From the NCBI GenBank assembly GCA_964418835.1, contig CAYQNJ010000006.1:1-64000 (forward strand): a stretch of 64,000 bases of DNA, given 5' to 3'. A model generated the notes under the pieces. The model had not been told where the DNA came from and made no database searches. It was given only the letters and a program-made list of their open reading frames with translations. Positions 8,906 to 17,495 of the stretch are shown here, one piece after another (positions within the stretch are counted from its first letter, which is position 1; the number at the start of each line of letters is the position of its first letter). The translations under genes were made by a program, and so were the position numbers. The DNA is from UBA9076 sp964418835. GTDB lineage: Bacteria; Bacillota_I; Bacilli_A; Erysipelotrichales; Erysipelotrichaceae.

Positions 8906-9752
8906 TATTGAAATAAATAATTTAAATAAAATGTATGAAAGTTTTAGTTTAAAGGATGTTTCTTTCAATGTGAAAGAGGGTTATATTACAGGTTTTATTG
9001 GACCTAATGGTGCAGGTAAAACAACTGTTTTAAAATCAATACTTCAAATGACAAAAATAAATAATGGTGATATTAAGATATTTAATAAAACATTTTCTGA
9101 TGATAAATCATATTTTGAAGATATAGGTATTGTGATGGATTATCAATTTTATTCAAATGATTGGACACCAATAGATGTGGAAAAGGCAATTTCAGGTTTT
9201 TATTCTCAATGGGACCATAATGAATACTTTAAATATTTAGATAAATTCAAATTAGATAAAAAGAAAAAAATTAAAGAACTTTCTAGAGGTATGAAGGTAA
9301 AACTTATGTTAAGTGTGACATTTTCTCATAATGCAAAACTATTAATATTAGATGAACCTACTTCAGGTTTAGATCCAGTTGCAAGAGATGAACTAATGGA
9401 GATATTTCAAGAATATATGAGTGATGAAAATAACAGTATTTTATTTTCTACTCATATTACAAGTGATTTAGAAAAGATTGCGGATTACATAGTATTTATT
9501 AGAGATGGAAAGATTATCTTTGATGGAGAAAAAGATTCTTTATTGGAAAGATATTTATTGGTTAAAGGTGGAATAGATGATATAGATGCTTCATTAAAGA
9601 ACAAGATTATAGGGTATAAGGAACATTCTTCTTGGTTTGAGGGTTTAATAGATATAAATAATAAAGAAATATTTAATCAATCATTAGTATTTGAAAAAAC
9701 AAATTTAGATGAAATTATTGTTTTCTTAAACAAGGAGGAAAATCATGGATAA
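8895..9752 (+). CDS. ABC transporter ATP-binding protein
   Basis: The nucleotide-binding domain has Walker A GPNGAGKTT (about residues 36-44), a signature variant LSRGMKVKL, Walker B LLILDEPTSGLDP and a switch His in STHITSD. The 285-aa length includes a C-terminal extension of about 80 residues usual in EcsA/BcrA-like ATPases that work with ABC-2 membrane proteins. It overlaps both the GntR regulator and the downstream permease gene, so the three form one operon. Likely role is export or resistance to a membrane-active or antimicrobial compound; the substrate is unknown. Confidence 0.9.
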   Translation: MTNSIEINNLNKMYESFSLKDVSFNVKEGYITGFIGPNGAGKTTVLKSILQMTKINNGDIKIFNKTFSDDKSYFEDIGIVMDYQFYSNDWTPIDVEKAISGFYSQWDHNEYFKYLDKFKLDKKKKIKELSRGMKVKLMLSVTFSHNAKLLILDEPTSGLDPVARDELMEIFQEYMSDENNSILFSTHITSDLEKIADYIVFIRDGKIIFDGEKDSLLERYLLVKGGIDDIDASLKNKIIGYKEHSSWFEGLIDINNKEIFNQSLVFEKTNLDEIIVFLNKEENHG

Positions 9753-10392
9753 AATATTAAAGTTTATTAATTTGGATTTTGTGACAATAAAACCATATAT
9801 TACATTAAAAAACTTAATAATTATTGTAATCTTTTCAGTATTTGTAAGTGTAATGTCAAAAAACGTATATACAATAAATTCATATTTTCTAATATACTTA
9901 ATTACATTTATGGCTTATCCTTTTGCGGCTGCGGAAATTAGTCAAATGGATGTATTATATTTAACTCTTCCAATAAGCAAAAGAAACATGGTTATTAGTA
10001 GATATTTATTTTCGTATTTATTATTGTTTATTGGCTTAACTTTTAGTGTAACTATAACTTTCATTTTATCTTTTATTTTAAAAATAAATATTTCTTTAGT
10101 TGATATAATAACTTCAATTATTCCTTCAGTCTTTATATATTTATTAATTACATCCTACCAAATTCCTTTGTATTATAAATTTGGATATACAAAAAGTAAG
10201 CCATATGCATTCTTTCCTGTACTATTTCTATTATTTTTATTTGTTGTGCTAGTACCATACTTTAGTGAAGTAATTGCTATAATTGTTTCTAATGCATTAT
10301 TATTTATAGCAGCAACATTAATCTTATTAGTATTTATAATTGTAATATCAATAAACCTATCTATAAAGTTCTATTCAGATAAAGACATATAA
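9745..10392 (+). CDS. ABC-2 type membrane permease
   Basis: This 215-aa protein has six predicted hydrophobic segments and the short polar motif MDVLYLTLPISKRNMVISRYL between helices 2 and 3, typical of the small ABC-2 permeases (ABC2_membrane_5-like) that pair with YtrA-type operons. The start overlaps the ATPase gene by 8 bp. It is the membrane partner of the ATPase at 8895. Confidence 0.8.
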   Translation: MDKILKFINLDFVTIKPYITLKNLIIIVIFSVFVSVMSKNVYTINSYFLIYLITFMAYPFAAAEISQMDVLYLTLPISKRNMVISRYLFSYLLLFIGLTFSVTITFILSFILKINISLVDIITSIIPSVFIYLLITSYQIPLYYKFGYTKSKPYAFFPVLFLLFLFVVLVPYFSEVIAIIVSNALLFIAATLILLVFIIVISINLSIKFYSDKDI

Positions 10393-10418
10393 AAATCAGA
10401 TTTAATAATCTGATTTTT
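10391..10418. terminator. Bidirectional terminator
   Basis: A perfect 12-bp stem (aaaaatcagatt / aatctgattttt) with a 4-nt loop lies between the converging ABC operon and the ferredoxin operon. It reads as a terminator on both strands. Confidence 0.85.
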
Positions 10419-10422
10419 TAAA

Positions 10423-10611
10423 CTATTCTGCACTAATTGCGCTTACTGGGCATGCATCAATTGCGTCTTGTGTTAATCCATATTCTGATTCATCTGGTTG
10501 TTTAATAACATCAGCTAAACCATCATCTTGCATTTGAAATACACTTGGACATATGCTTTCACATACTCCACAACCAATACATAAATCCTTATCAATTTTA
10601 ACGTTTTTCAT
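10423..10611 (-). CDS. Single-cluster [4Fe-4S] ferredoxin
   Basis: The 62-aa electron carrier has one cluster site: CIGCGVCESICP near the N-terminus and the fourth ligand in DACPVSAISAE near the C-terminus. The first Cys of the second half and a second CxxCxxC are absent, as in Thermotoga-type monocluster ferredoxins. It lies 2 bp downstream of a larger iron-sulfur protein and is divergent from a Crp/Fnr regulator, which suggests a redox-responsive unit. The redox partner is unknown. Confidence 0.9.
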   Translation of the reverse strand: MKNVKIDKDLCIGCGVCESICPSVFQMQDDGLADVIKQPDESEYGLTQDAIDACPVSAISAE

Positions 10612-10613
10612 AT

Positions 10614-11342
10614 TTAGTCCTCCAATATTCTTCCGTCAGTTGAAATTGTAACAATTTGCCAAGGGATCATCTTACCACTATTAATTAAAGCTGTTTTAAC
10701 TGCATGTTCTATGCCACCACAACATGGTACTTCCATCCTAACAACTTTAACTGATTTAATGTTATTGTTCATAATAATTTCAGTTAGTTTATTTGAATAA
10801 TCTACACTATCAAGTTTAGGACAACCAATAATAGTCACATGATTTCTCATGAAATCTTTGTGGAAATTACCATATGAGAAGGCTGTACAATCAGCCGCAA
10901 TTAATAGATTTGCATTTTCAAAATAAGGTGCTAGTACTGGAACTAGTTTTATTTGAACTGGCCACTGTGCTAGTTGACTATCAATATTTACATTAATATC
11001 TTCTTTCATATTGTTTCTAACAATAGCTTTAGCCATTTGACTAGGACATCCAGGTCTTTGTATTGCTTTAGCTTGACTTCCAGGGCATCCTCCTAAATTT
11101 TTAGCTTCCATATTCTTTTTAACTGCCTCAGCATCAAAAGGTAATGTTTCTTTTTCTATAAACTTTATTGCGCCAGTAGGACATGTTGGTAAACAATCTC
11201 CTAAACCATCACAATAATCATCTCTTAATAACTTAGCTTTACCATCTACCATGCCTATAGCACCTTCATGGCATGCATCTACACAAATACCACAACCATT
11301 ACATAGATCTTCATTTATTTCTATGATTCTTCTTAACTCCAT
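10614..11342 (-). CDS. 4Fe-4S dicluster-domain protein
   Basis: The N-terminal 55 residues carry two ferredoxin-type sites, CNGCGICVDACHEGAIG and CDGLGDCLPTCPTGAIK. The second is altered: Gly-Leu-Gly-Asp spacing replaces the usual CxxCxxC, but four cysteines can still be counted with the CP ligand. A middle part has two CPG/CPS motifs, and the C-terminal half has ADCTAF, IIGCPKLD and VPCCGG, further possible metal ligands. Such proteins are common next to Crp/Fnr regulators in clostridia and are poorly characterised. A role in electron transfer or redox sensing is inference. The ATG at 11342 follows ggagg. Confidence 0.8.
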   Translation of the reverse strand: MELRRIIEINEDLCNGCGICVDACHEGAIGMVDGKAKLLRDDYCDGLGDCLPTCPTGAIKFIEKETLPFDAEAVKKNMEAKNLGGCPGSQAKAIQRPGCPSQMAKAIVRNNMKEDINVNIDSQLAQWPVQIKLVPVLAPYFENANLLIAADCTAFSYGNFHKDFMRNHVTIIGCPKLDSVDYSNKLTEIIMNNNIKSVKVVRMEVPCCGGIEHAVKTALINSGKMIPWQIVTISTDGRILED

Positions 11343-11425
11343 AGATAATCCTCCTTGACTTTACAATTGTTATTATACTATTGTTTGGTTAGAAAATTCG
11401 GTGGTTTTTACAACAAAAGGTGATT

Positions 11426-12055
11426 ATGGAAAGACTTAAAAATACTAAACTATTTAAAGATATAAGTGAAAAAGAAATAGAAAATTTTATAAAGCAATGT
11501 AATGCAAAGTTCATTAAATATAAAAAGAATGAGGTTTTAGTGACTCCTAGGGAGAAAGTAAAAAGCTTTGGAATAATACTTTCTGGAAGTGTTATGGGTG
11601 TTCATAATGATTACTGGGGCAATAGAACAATAATTACTGTTTTAAATGAAAATGATATGTATGGTGAATCATTTTCATTTAGTCAAAAAGAGAATTATAA
11701 CGTTACTGTTTTATGTGCTAGTGATGTAGAAGCGTTAGTTATTGATATAGATAAACTATTAGAGATAGATAATAGAAAGATAATTCAAAATATGATGATG
11801 GTTCTTGCGAGTAAGAATGTTTATCTTACAAGAAAGATGGACTACATGAGTAAAAGAACAATCAAGAATAAATTACTAACATATTTATCTGATGAATCTT
11901 TAAAACATAAATCAAATAAATTTGTAATACCATTTAATAGACAAGAACTTGCGGATTATTTGGGTGTTGATAGAAGTGCAATGTCTAGTGAATTAGGTAA
12001 ATTAAAAGAAAAAGGTGTTTTAAATTATCATAAAAATGAGTTTGAATTATATTAA
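11426..12055 (+). CDS. Crp/Fnr-family transcriptional regulator
   Basis: The protein has a cyclic-nucleotide-binding-like jelly roll (KNEVLVTPREKVKSFGIILSGSV, then GESFSFS) and a C-terminal helix-turn-helix (FNRQELADYLGVDRSAMSSELGKLKEKGVL). The Cys residues present do not form an Fnr iron-sulfur pattern, so a heme, nitric-oxide or small-molecule effector is possible. It is divergent from the ferredoxin operon and probably regulates it. I use the ATG at 11426; a GTG at 11420 is in frame. The DNA between the two operons holds ACAAT-N12-ATTGT (11362-11383), a weak candidate site. Confidence 0.85.
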   Translation: MERLKNTKLFKDISEKEIENFIKQCNAKFIKYKKNEVLVTPREKVKSFGIILSGSVMGVHNDYWGNRTIITVLNENDMYGESFSFSQKENYNVTVLCASDVEALVIDIDKLLEIDNRKIIQNMMMVLASKNVYLTRKMDYMSKRTIKNKLLTYLSDESLKHKSNKFVIPFNRQELADYLGVDRSAMSSELGKLKEKGVLNYHKNEFELY

Positions 12056-12073
12056 TGTGTTATATTTATTAAT

Positions 12074-13426
12074 ATGTCAAAACTAACTCAAGATATGACA
12101 ATTGATAAACCATTAGGTTTGATTATTAGATTTGCGGTTCCTTTAATGTTGGGGAACCTTTTTCAACAAGCTTACACATTGGTTGATTCAATAATAGTAG
12201 GTAGAGGTATAGGACCTCATGCCTTAGCCGCAATAGGGGCTGTTGATTGGCTTCATTGGATGTTTATAGGAGCTATTACAGGTTTGTGTGGTGGTTTTGG
12301 AATAGTTTTTGCGAAATCATTTGGACAAAAAGATAATGAAAAGTTAAATAAGAATATTAGTAATAGTATTATTCTTGCGATAATAATTGGTGTTTTATTA
12401 GTCGTAGTAGCTCAATTATTAGCACTTCCTTTATTAAAGGTTTTAAATACTCCAATAGAAATTATAGATATTTCATTAGAGTATTTAAGGTATTTATTTT
12501 TTGGATTGTTTGTAGTAATGATGTTTAATTTATCCGCAAGTATTTTAAGAGCTGTTGGAAATAGTAAGGCACCTTTAGTTGCGATGATAATTTCTTCTAT
12601 TATAAATATTGTATTAGATTTATATTTTGTGTATGTATTGAAAATGGGTATTAAGGGTGCGGCTATTGCGACAATAATAGCACAAGTATTTTCTGCGATA
12701 TATTGTGTATATGTATTAAGTAATATTAAAGAAATAAAGATTTCAAGTAATGATATTTCTTTTGATTTTAATGTTAGTAAAGCTTTATTGAAGGTTGCTT
12801 TACCTTTATCTTTTATGAACTTTATTATTGGTATTGGTGGAACAATTGTACAAGGTGTTGTAAATACATTTGGATTAGTATTTGTGACTGGCATTACTAT
12901 CACAAATAAACTTTATTATTTATTTGAAATAGCTGGTAATTCATTGGGTTTATCAGTTGCGACATTTGTGTCTCAAAATCATGGCGCAAGAAAGAATGAT
13001 AGAGTTATAAAAGCTTTTAAAAGTTCATTGTTATTTTCCATAGGTGTTTCTATAGTTATTAGTTTTATAATGATTGTATTTGGTAAGAATTTTATTATGT
13101 TGTTTGTGGATAAGAATGTTTCTAATATAAATGAAATTATTAAAGTTGCGTATGATTATTTATTTACAATGGTTATGTTTCTATGGGTTTTATATTCATT
13201 ACATATAATCAGATCTTCATTGCAAGGTTTAGGAAATACAGTTGTGCCTTTATACTCAAGTATTATTGAACTTATAGTAAGAGTAAGTTTTATTATGGTA
13301 TTACCTAAGATAATAGGAGTTAATGGAGTATACATTACAGAAGTACTCGCATGGATATTTTCTGTGGTTATTTTATCTTATGGTTTGTATAGAATGTTTA
13401 TGTTAATAAGGAACGAGGTTGACTAA
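12074..13426 (+). CDS. MATE-family efflux protein (second copy)
   Basis: This is a 450-aa polytopic membrane protein with the MATE pattern: IRFAVPLMLGNLFQQAYTLVDSI, GPHALAAIGAVDW and ASILRAVGNSKAPLVAM. It is diverged from the protein at 5385 and begins 18 bp after the Crp/Fnr gene, so it may be cotranscribed with it. The ribosome binding site is weak. The gene is unusually dense in TTGCG/CGCAA words (ten by eye). The substrate is unknown. Confidence 0.88.
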   Translation: MSKLTQDMTIDKPLGLIIRFAVPLMLGNLFQQAYTLVDSIIVGRGIGPHALAAIGAVDWLHWMFIGAITGLCGGFGIVFAKSFGQKDNEKLNKNISNSIILAIIIGVLLVVVAQLLALPLLKVLNTPIEIIDISLEYLRYLFFGLFVVMMFNLSASILRAVGNSKAPLVAMIISSIINIVLDLYFVYVLKMGIKGAAIATIIAQVFSAIYCVYVLSNIKEIKISSNDISFDFNVSKALLKVALPLSFMNFIIGIGGTIVQGVVNTFGLVFVTGITITNKLYYLFEIAGNSLGLSVATFVSQNHGARKNDRVIKAFKSSLLFSIGVSIVISFIMIVFGKNFIMLFVDKNVSNINEIIKVAYDYLFTMVMFLWVLYSLHIIRSSLQGLGNTVVPLYSSIIELIVRVSFIMVLPKIIGVNGVYITEVLAWIFSVVILSYGLYRMFMLIRNEVD

Positions 13427-13489
13427 TGAACATAAATATTGACAACTTAATATACTTGGTTATAATTCAATAAGAAATGAAGTATATTT

Positions 13490-13873
13490 ATGGAAATTAG
13501 AATTATTGCGACATCAAATAATATTTTGACTAATGAAGTAACTCTTATCAAAGATGGGGTAGGTTATTTATTTGACAATGTTAAATTATCTTATTTAGAA
13601 GATGGTATTGAAGATGTTAGAAATGAAATAAGTTGGAATGAGGAAGAGATTGTTTTAACTCGCTCTGGTAGTAATAGTAGTGTCACAAAGCTTAGATTAT
13701 ATGAGTATAGTACATCGATAGTTACTACAATGTATGGGGAAATGATACTAGACACATATTTAATTAATGCAGTAAAAAACAGTGATGTTTGGTATGTGGA
13801 ATATAAGTTATTTCTTGAATCTGATTTGATAGGACATATTAAAGTTGTTTGGGAAATAAAGGGAGTTAACTAA
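13490..13873 (+). CDS. YwiB-like protein (DUF1934, calycin-like)
   Basis: The 127-aa soluble protein is rich in beta strands, with the pattern typical of the DUF1934/YwiB family (a calycin-like barrel): ISWNEEEIVLTRSGSNSSVTKLRL, STSIVTTMYGEM and WYVEYKLFLESDLIGHIKVVWEI. In B. subtilis ywiB is a neighbour of rpoE, and rpoE follows here too, which supports the assignment. No catalytic residues are recognisable. Function is unknown. Confidence 0.7.
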   Translation: MEIRIIATSNNILTNEVTLIKDGVGYLFDNVKLSYLEDGIEDVRNEISWNEEEIVLTRSGSNSSVTKLRLYEYSTSIVTTMYGEMILDTYLINAVKNSDVWYVEYKLFLESDLIGHIKVVWEIKGVN

Positions 13874-14023
13874 TAAAGTTAATAAAGATATTGACATATA
13901 AAAATAATTTGGTTTAATATCTATTGACAAGGAAATTGGATTTATTAAAATTATCAATTTCATTAGTCAAATATAAATAAATATTACATGGTGTAATACA
14001 CCAATTGATCTATAGGAGGATAT
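13874..14023 (+). promoter_or_regulatory. rpoE upstream region: tandem -35 boxes and hairpins
   Basis: TTGACA occurs at 13891-13896 and 13924-13929, each with an AT-rich -10-like segment at 17-18 bp. An imperfect inverted repeat spans about 13922-13973 (attgac ... gtcaaat). A short hairpin, tggtgt-aat-acacca (13989-14003), lies just before the taggagga ribosome site. Confidence 0.45.
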
Positions 14024-14341
14024 ATGGCGAATCGATCAATGACTGATGTAGCTTATGATTTTCTATCAAAAAGAAAAAGAAGCGTTGAGTTTATGAAACT
14101 GTGGGGAGAAGTTAATGATGTATTAAAATTCCCTGAGGCTCAAGTAAGAAATAAAAAGGCTCAACTTTACTCACAATTAATGATAGATAACAGATTTGCA
14201 TCATTAGAAGACAATAAATGGGATTTAAGAAACAGAAGAAAATTTGATGAAGTTTATTTCGATCCTGATTCAATTGTAATAGATGATGATGACGATGAAG
14301 AAGAGTTAGATGAAGATGAGGAACAAGAAGAAGATGAATAA
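14024..14341 (+). CDS. rpoE: RNA polymerase delta subunit
   Basis: Delta is a Firmicutes-specific RNA polymerase subunit that speeds enzyme recycling and affects promoter selectivity. The N-terminal HARE-HTH domain is visible (MTDVAYDFLSKRKRSVEFMKLWGEV, KKAQLYSQLMIDNRFASLEDNKWDLR), followed by a highly acidic Asp/Glu tail. At 105 aa it is shorter than the B. subtilis protein (about 173 aa) because the acidic tail is short. It stands alone between its own promoter region and a terminator that overlaps the stop codon. Confidence 0.88.
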   Translation: MANRSMTDVAYDFLSKRKRSVEFMKLWGEVNDVLKFPEAQVRNKKAQLYSQLMIDNRFASLEDNKWDLRNRRKFDEVYFDPDSIVIDDDDDEEELDEDEEQEEDE

Positions 14342-14351
14342 TCTTCTTTTT
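14328..14351 (+). terminator. Terminator overlapping the rpoE stop codon
   Basis: An 8-bp stem (aagaagat / atcttctt) is followed by a T run. The stop codon TAA (14339-14341) straddles the loop and the 3' arm. Confidence 0.75.
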
Positions 14352-14430
14352 TCTATCTTTATCATTAAAACCCTTTCAAATAAAGTGTTTTTGATATAAA
14401 ATTAACAGTGTAAATAGGAGGATTATTTAA

Positions 14431-15297
14431 ATGGTATTAGTATCAGCAAAAGAAATGCTTGAAAAAGCACATGCTGGCCAATATGCAGTTGGTCAATTTA
14501 ACATCAACAATATGGAATGGATTAAGTCTATTTTAGCTGCAGCTGAAGAAACTAAATCACCTGTTATTTTAGGTGTTTCAGAAGGTGCTGGAAAATATAT
14601 GGCTGGTTATAAAAATGTTGTTGGAATGGTTAAAGAAATTCATGATTATTTAAACATTACTGTTCCAGTAGCAATTCATTTAGACCATGGTTCATTTGAT
14701 GGAGCTAAAGCAGCTGTAGAAGCTGGATTTACTTCAGTTATGTTTGATGGCTCACATTTTGCGTTTGATGAAAACGTAGAAAAATCTAAAGAAATTATCG
14801 CTTATGCACATGAAAGAGGAATCTCTGTAGAATGTGAAGTTGGTGGTATTGGTGGTGAAGAAGATGGTGTTACATCTATGGGTGAACAAGCTTCTCCAGC
14901 AGAATGTGCAACAATTGCAGGTTTAGGAGTTGACTTCTTAGCTGCAGGTATTGGAAACATTCATGGTAAATATCCTGAAAATTGGGCTGGGTTAAACTTT
15001 GATTTACTTGCTGAAATTCAAGATGCTACAGAAGGTAAGCCATTAGTATTACATGGTGGTTCTGGTATTCCAGATGATCAAGTAGCTAAAGCAATTTCAT
15101 TAGGGGTTTCTAAGATAAATGTAAATACAGAACTTCAATTAGTGTTTGCTGATGCAACTCGTAAATATGTTGAAGCTGGAAAAGACCTAGAAGGTAAGGG
15201 TTATGATCCTAGAAAACTATTAGCTCCTGGTGCAAAAGCAATCCAAGCTAAAGTTGTTGAAATGATGAATAAATTTGGTTCATCAAACAAAGCATAA
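14431..15297 (+). CDS. fba: Class II fructose-bisphosphate aldolase
   Basis: This glycolytic and gluconeogenic enzyme cleaves fructose-1,6-bisphosphate. Zinc ligands and phosphate site are visible: HLDHGSFD, ECEVGGIGGEEDG, GNIHGKYP, HGGSGIPDD and GVSKINVNTELQ. Length 288 aa is typical. Codon choice is the most biased around here (many GCT/GCA, GGT, CCA codons), as expected for a highly expressed gene. It has a strong aggagg site, a likely -10 (tataaa, 14395-14400) and its own terminator. Confidence 0.96.
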   Translation: MVLVSAKEMLEKAHAGQYAVGQFNINNMEWIKSILAAAEETKSPVILGVSEGAGKYMAGYKNVVGMVKEIHDYLNITVPVAIHLDHGSFDGAKAAVEAGFTSVMFDGSHFAFDENVEKSKEIIAYAHERGISVECEVGGIGGEEDGVTSMGEQASPAECATIAGLGVDFLAAGIGNIHGKYPENWAGLNFDLLAEIQDATEGKPLVLHGGSGIPDDQVAKAISLGVSKINVNTELQLVFADATRKYVEAGKDLEGKGYDPRKLLAPGAKAIQAKVVEMMNKFGSSNKA

Positions 15298-15304
15298 AAA
15301 TCTA

Positions 15305-15326
15305 AAGCCTCTATGAGGCTTTTTTA
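15305..15326 (+). terminator. Terminator of fba
   Basis: A 7-bp stem (aagcctc / gaggctt) with a 3-nt loop is followed by TTTTT. Confidence 0.88.
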
Positions 15327-15344
15327 ATAATTGTAGGAGGAAAA

Positions 15345-15989
15345 ATGAAAGCAGTATTGTTTGATATGGATGGTGTTTTAATTGACTCTGAAACTTTTTA
15401 TATGAATGGTATGTATAAATGGATGAAGGAAGCTGGTTTTAAGGGCCATGTTGAAGATGTTTATGTTGTTATTGGTACTACAATGAAACAAACCTATGAA
15501 ATTATTCAAAAGATGTTTAATTTTAAATACTCTATTAAAGAACTAGAAGATATGAATAATACTTATTTTAATAATCATCCTTTAGACTATAAAAAAATAA
15601 TGATTCCAGGTTCTTTAGCTCTTATGAGACATTTAAAATCTAAAGGTGTTAAACTTGCGGTTTGTTCTTCTAGTCCAAAAGATAATATAGATCATGTAAT
15701 GGAAGTTTGTGGTTATAAGAAATATTTAGATTTTGAAATAAGTGGTGAACAATTATCTCATAGTAAACCTTTTCCTGATATTTATTTAAAGGCTAGTGAA
15801 GTATTAGATGTTAAACCTGATGAGTGCATTGTTATTGAAGATTCTAGAATTGGGATTGAAGCTGGTAAGAATGCGAATATGTTTGTAATAGCATATAAAG
15901 ATGAAAAGTTTAAACAAGATCAATCTAAGGCTAGTATTGCGTTTAGTTCTATGAAAGAGATATCAGATTATATTGATAATCTAATTTAA
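15345..15989 (+). CDS. HAD-family hydrolase, beta-phosphoglucomutase-like
   Basis: The N-terminal motif I is FDMDGVLIDSE with both catalytic aspartates. An alpha-helical cap follows, then motif II (LAVCSSSPKDN), motif III Lys (HSKPFPDIYLKA) and motif IV (IVIEDSRIGIEAGKNA). At 214 aa it fits the beta-phosphoglucomutase / phosphatase branch with a C1 cap. The substrate, a sugar phosphate or similar, cannot be fixed from sequence, and no maltose phosphorylase or trehalose gene is nearby. Confidence 0.85.
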   Translation: MKAVLFDMDGVLIDSETFYMNGMYKWMKEAGFKGHVEDVYVVIGTTMKQTYEIIQKMFNFKYSIKELEDMNNTYFNNHPLDYKKIMIPGSLALMRHLKSKGVKLAVCSSSPKDNIDHVMEVCGYKKYLDFEISGEQLSHSKPFPDIYLKASEVLDVKPDECIVIEDSRIGIEAGKNANMFVIAYKDEKFKQDQSKASIAFSSMKEISDYIDNLI

Positions 15990-15998
15990 GCTTTGTAA

Positions 15999-16026
15999 TT
16001 TACTATATTTTTACTTTTGTTATAAT
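15999..16026 (+). promoter_or_regulatory. Promoter of murA
   Basis: TTTACT and an extended TGT-TATAAT (16021-16026) are separated by 16 bp. The same layout occurs before upp at 46283. Confidence 0.6.
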
Positions 16027-16054
16027 GTAGTAGATTTAAATGAAAGAAGGCTGT

Positions 16055-17320
16055 ATGAAAAAAGTAATTAAAATTGAAGGTGGTTATGAATTAAATGGGG
16101 AAGTAACTATAAGTGGTTCAAAAAATGCGACTGTCGCATTGATACCATCAGCAATACTAGCTCATGGACCTGTAACTATAGTGGGTGTTCCTACAATATC
16201 TGATGTAGATTCTTTGTCTGAGATACTTGAAGGTTTAAATGTAGAAGTTACTAAGGTTGCTCATGATCATATTATTATAGATCCAACAAATATAAAGAAT
16301 GTTCCTTTAGATAGTTCTGCAGTAACTAAATTAAGAGCTTCTTATTATTTTATGGGTGCATTATTGGGTAGATTTGGTGAAGTTAGAATGAAGATGCCTG
16401 GAGGGTGTTATTTGGGTCCTAGACCAATAGATTTACATCTTAAAGGATTTGAAGCTTTAGGAGCTACTGTTAAGTATGAACAAGGCTTATATACAATAAA
16501 GGCTGACAAATTAGTTGGTAATAAAATATTCTTAGATATATCTTCTGTAGGAGCTACTATAAATATTATGATGGCTGCAGTTTATGCAGAAGGAAGAACA
16601 ACTATAGAAAATGCTGCAAAAGAACCTGAGATAATTGACGTAGCAACTCTTTTAAACAAGATGGGTGCTAAGGTTAGGGGTGCAGGAACTAATGAAATTA
16701 CTATTGATGGTGTAGAAAAATTAATGGGATGTTTCCATGAAATAATACCTGATAGAATTGAGGCAGGAACATTTATTATTCTTGCTGCTGCAGCCGCAAA
16801 AGAAATGAAGATAAACAATATTATTCCTCAACATTTAGATTCATTGTTATCTAAACTTGAAGAGATGGGCGTTGATATGGTAGTTGATGTTGATGCTGTT
16901 ACTATTAGAAAGGGTAATGAATTAAATTCTGTAAGTATTAAAACGTTACCATACCCTGGTTTTGCAACAGATCTACAACAACCACTTACAACTTTACTTA
17001 CTCAATGTAATGGTGAAAGTACAGTTAGAGATACAATATATCCTGAAAGGTTTAAGCATTGTGTAGAACTTCAAAGGATGGGTGCTAATATAGATTTAAG
17101 TCCTGGTAAATCATTTATACAAGGACCTACAAAATTATATGGTGATGTTGTTACTGCTACAGACTTAAGATGTGGAGCAAGCCTTGTTGTGGCAGGTTTG
17201 ATTGCTGAAGGAGTTACTGAAATTCATGAAATATCTCATATTGATAGAGGATATGAAGATCTTGATGGAAAATTAAAAAATCTTGGTGCAAAGATTTGGC
17301 GTGAAGAAGTAGAAGATTAA
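16055..17320 (+). CDS. murA: UDP-N-acetylglucosamine 1-carboxyvinyltransferase
   Basis: MurA transfers enolpyruvate from PEP to UDP-GlcNAc, the first committed step of peptidoglycan synthesis, and is the fosfomycin target. The active-site loop GGCYLGPRPIDLH keeps the Cys that fosfomycin alkylates. KLRASYYFMGALL, GSKNATVALIPSA and GFATDLQQP are further family motifs. The ATG at 16055 (MKKVIKIEGGY) has agaagg 5 bp upstream and gives 421 aa, the normal size; the ATG at 16040 would place that site inside the gene. Position between fba and rpmE matches the murAB locus of B. subtilis. Confidence 0.95.
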   Translation: MKKVIKIEGGYELNGEVTISGSKNATVALIPSAILAHGPVTIVGVPTISDVDSLSEILEGLNVEVTKVAHDHIIIDPTNIKNVPLDSSAVTKLRASYYFMGALLGRFGEVRMKMPGGCYLGPRPIDLHLKGFEALGATVKYEQGLYTIKADKLVGNKIFLDISSVGATINIMMAAVYAEGRTTIENAAKEPEIIDVATLLNKMGAKVRGAGTNEITIDGVEKLMGCFHEIIPDRIEAGTFIILAAAAAKEMKINNIIPQHLDSLLSKLEEMGVDMVVDVDAVTIRKGNELNSVSIKTLPYPGFATDLQQPLTTLLTQCNGESTVRDTIYPERFKHCVELQRMGANIDLSPGKSFIQGPTKLYGDVVTATDLRCGASLVVAGLIAEGVTEIHEISHIDRGYEDLDGKLKNLGAKIWREEVED

Positions 17321-17330
17321 TAATTATAAT

Positions 17331-17396
17331 AAATACACTATTGTACAAATGATTAAAATTATTTTGAAATAATGGACATTTGGCAATAGTGTATTT
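17331..17396 (+). terminator. Long hairpin terminator after murA
   Basis: The 13-bp outer arms aaatacactattg / caatagtgtattt enclose a second complementary pair (caaatg / catttg) and are followed by a T-rich stretch. The structure separates murA from the adhesin gene. Confidence 0.7.
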
Positions 17397-17398
17397 TT

Positions 17399-17495
17399 AT
17401 TTTCTAATGTAATATTAGTATACGGCTATTTGTAAAAATAGTAACATATTTACAATTGTTAGGTGGTATGAAAAAACTTGTGGGGGTGGAATTAA
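17399..17495 (+). promoter_or_regulatory. Leader of the giant adhesin gene
   Basis: The AT-rich stretch contains a small hairpin (ctattt / aaatag) and a very strong ribosome site (gggggtgg at about 17481-17488) 7 bp before the ATG. No promoter could be fixed with confidence. Confidence 0.3.

Noticed and set aside
11362..11383. ACAAT-N12-ATTGT as a Crp/Fnr box
   Set aside because: It does not match the TGTGA-N6-TCACA or TTGAT-N4-ATCAA patterns closely, so it is noted only as a weak candidate.
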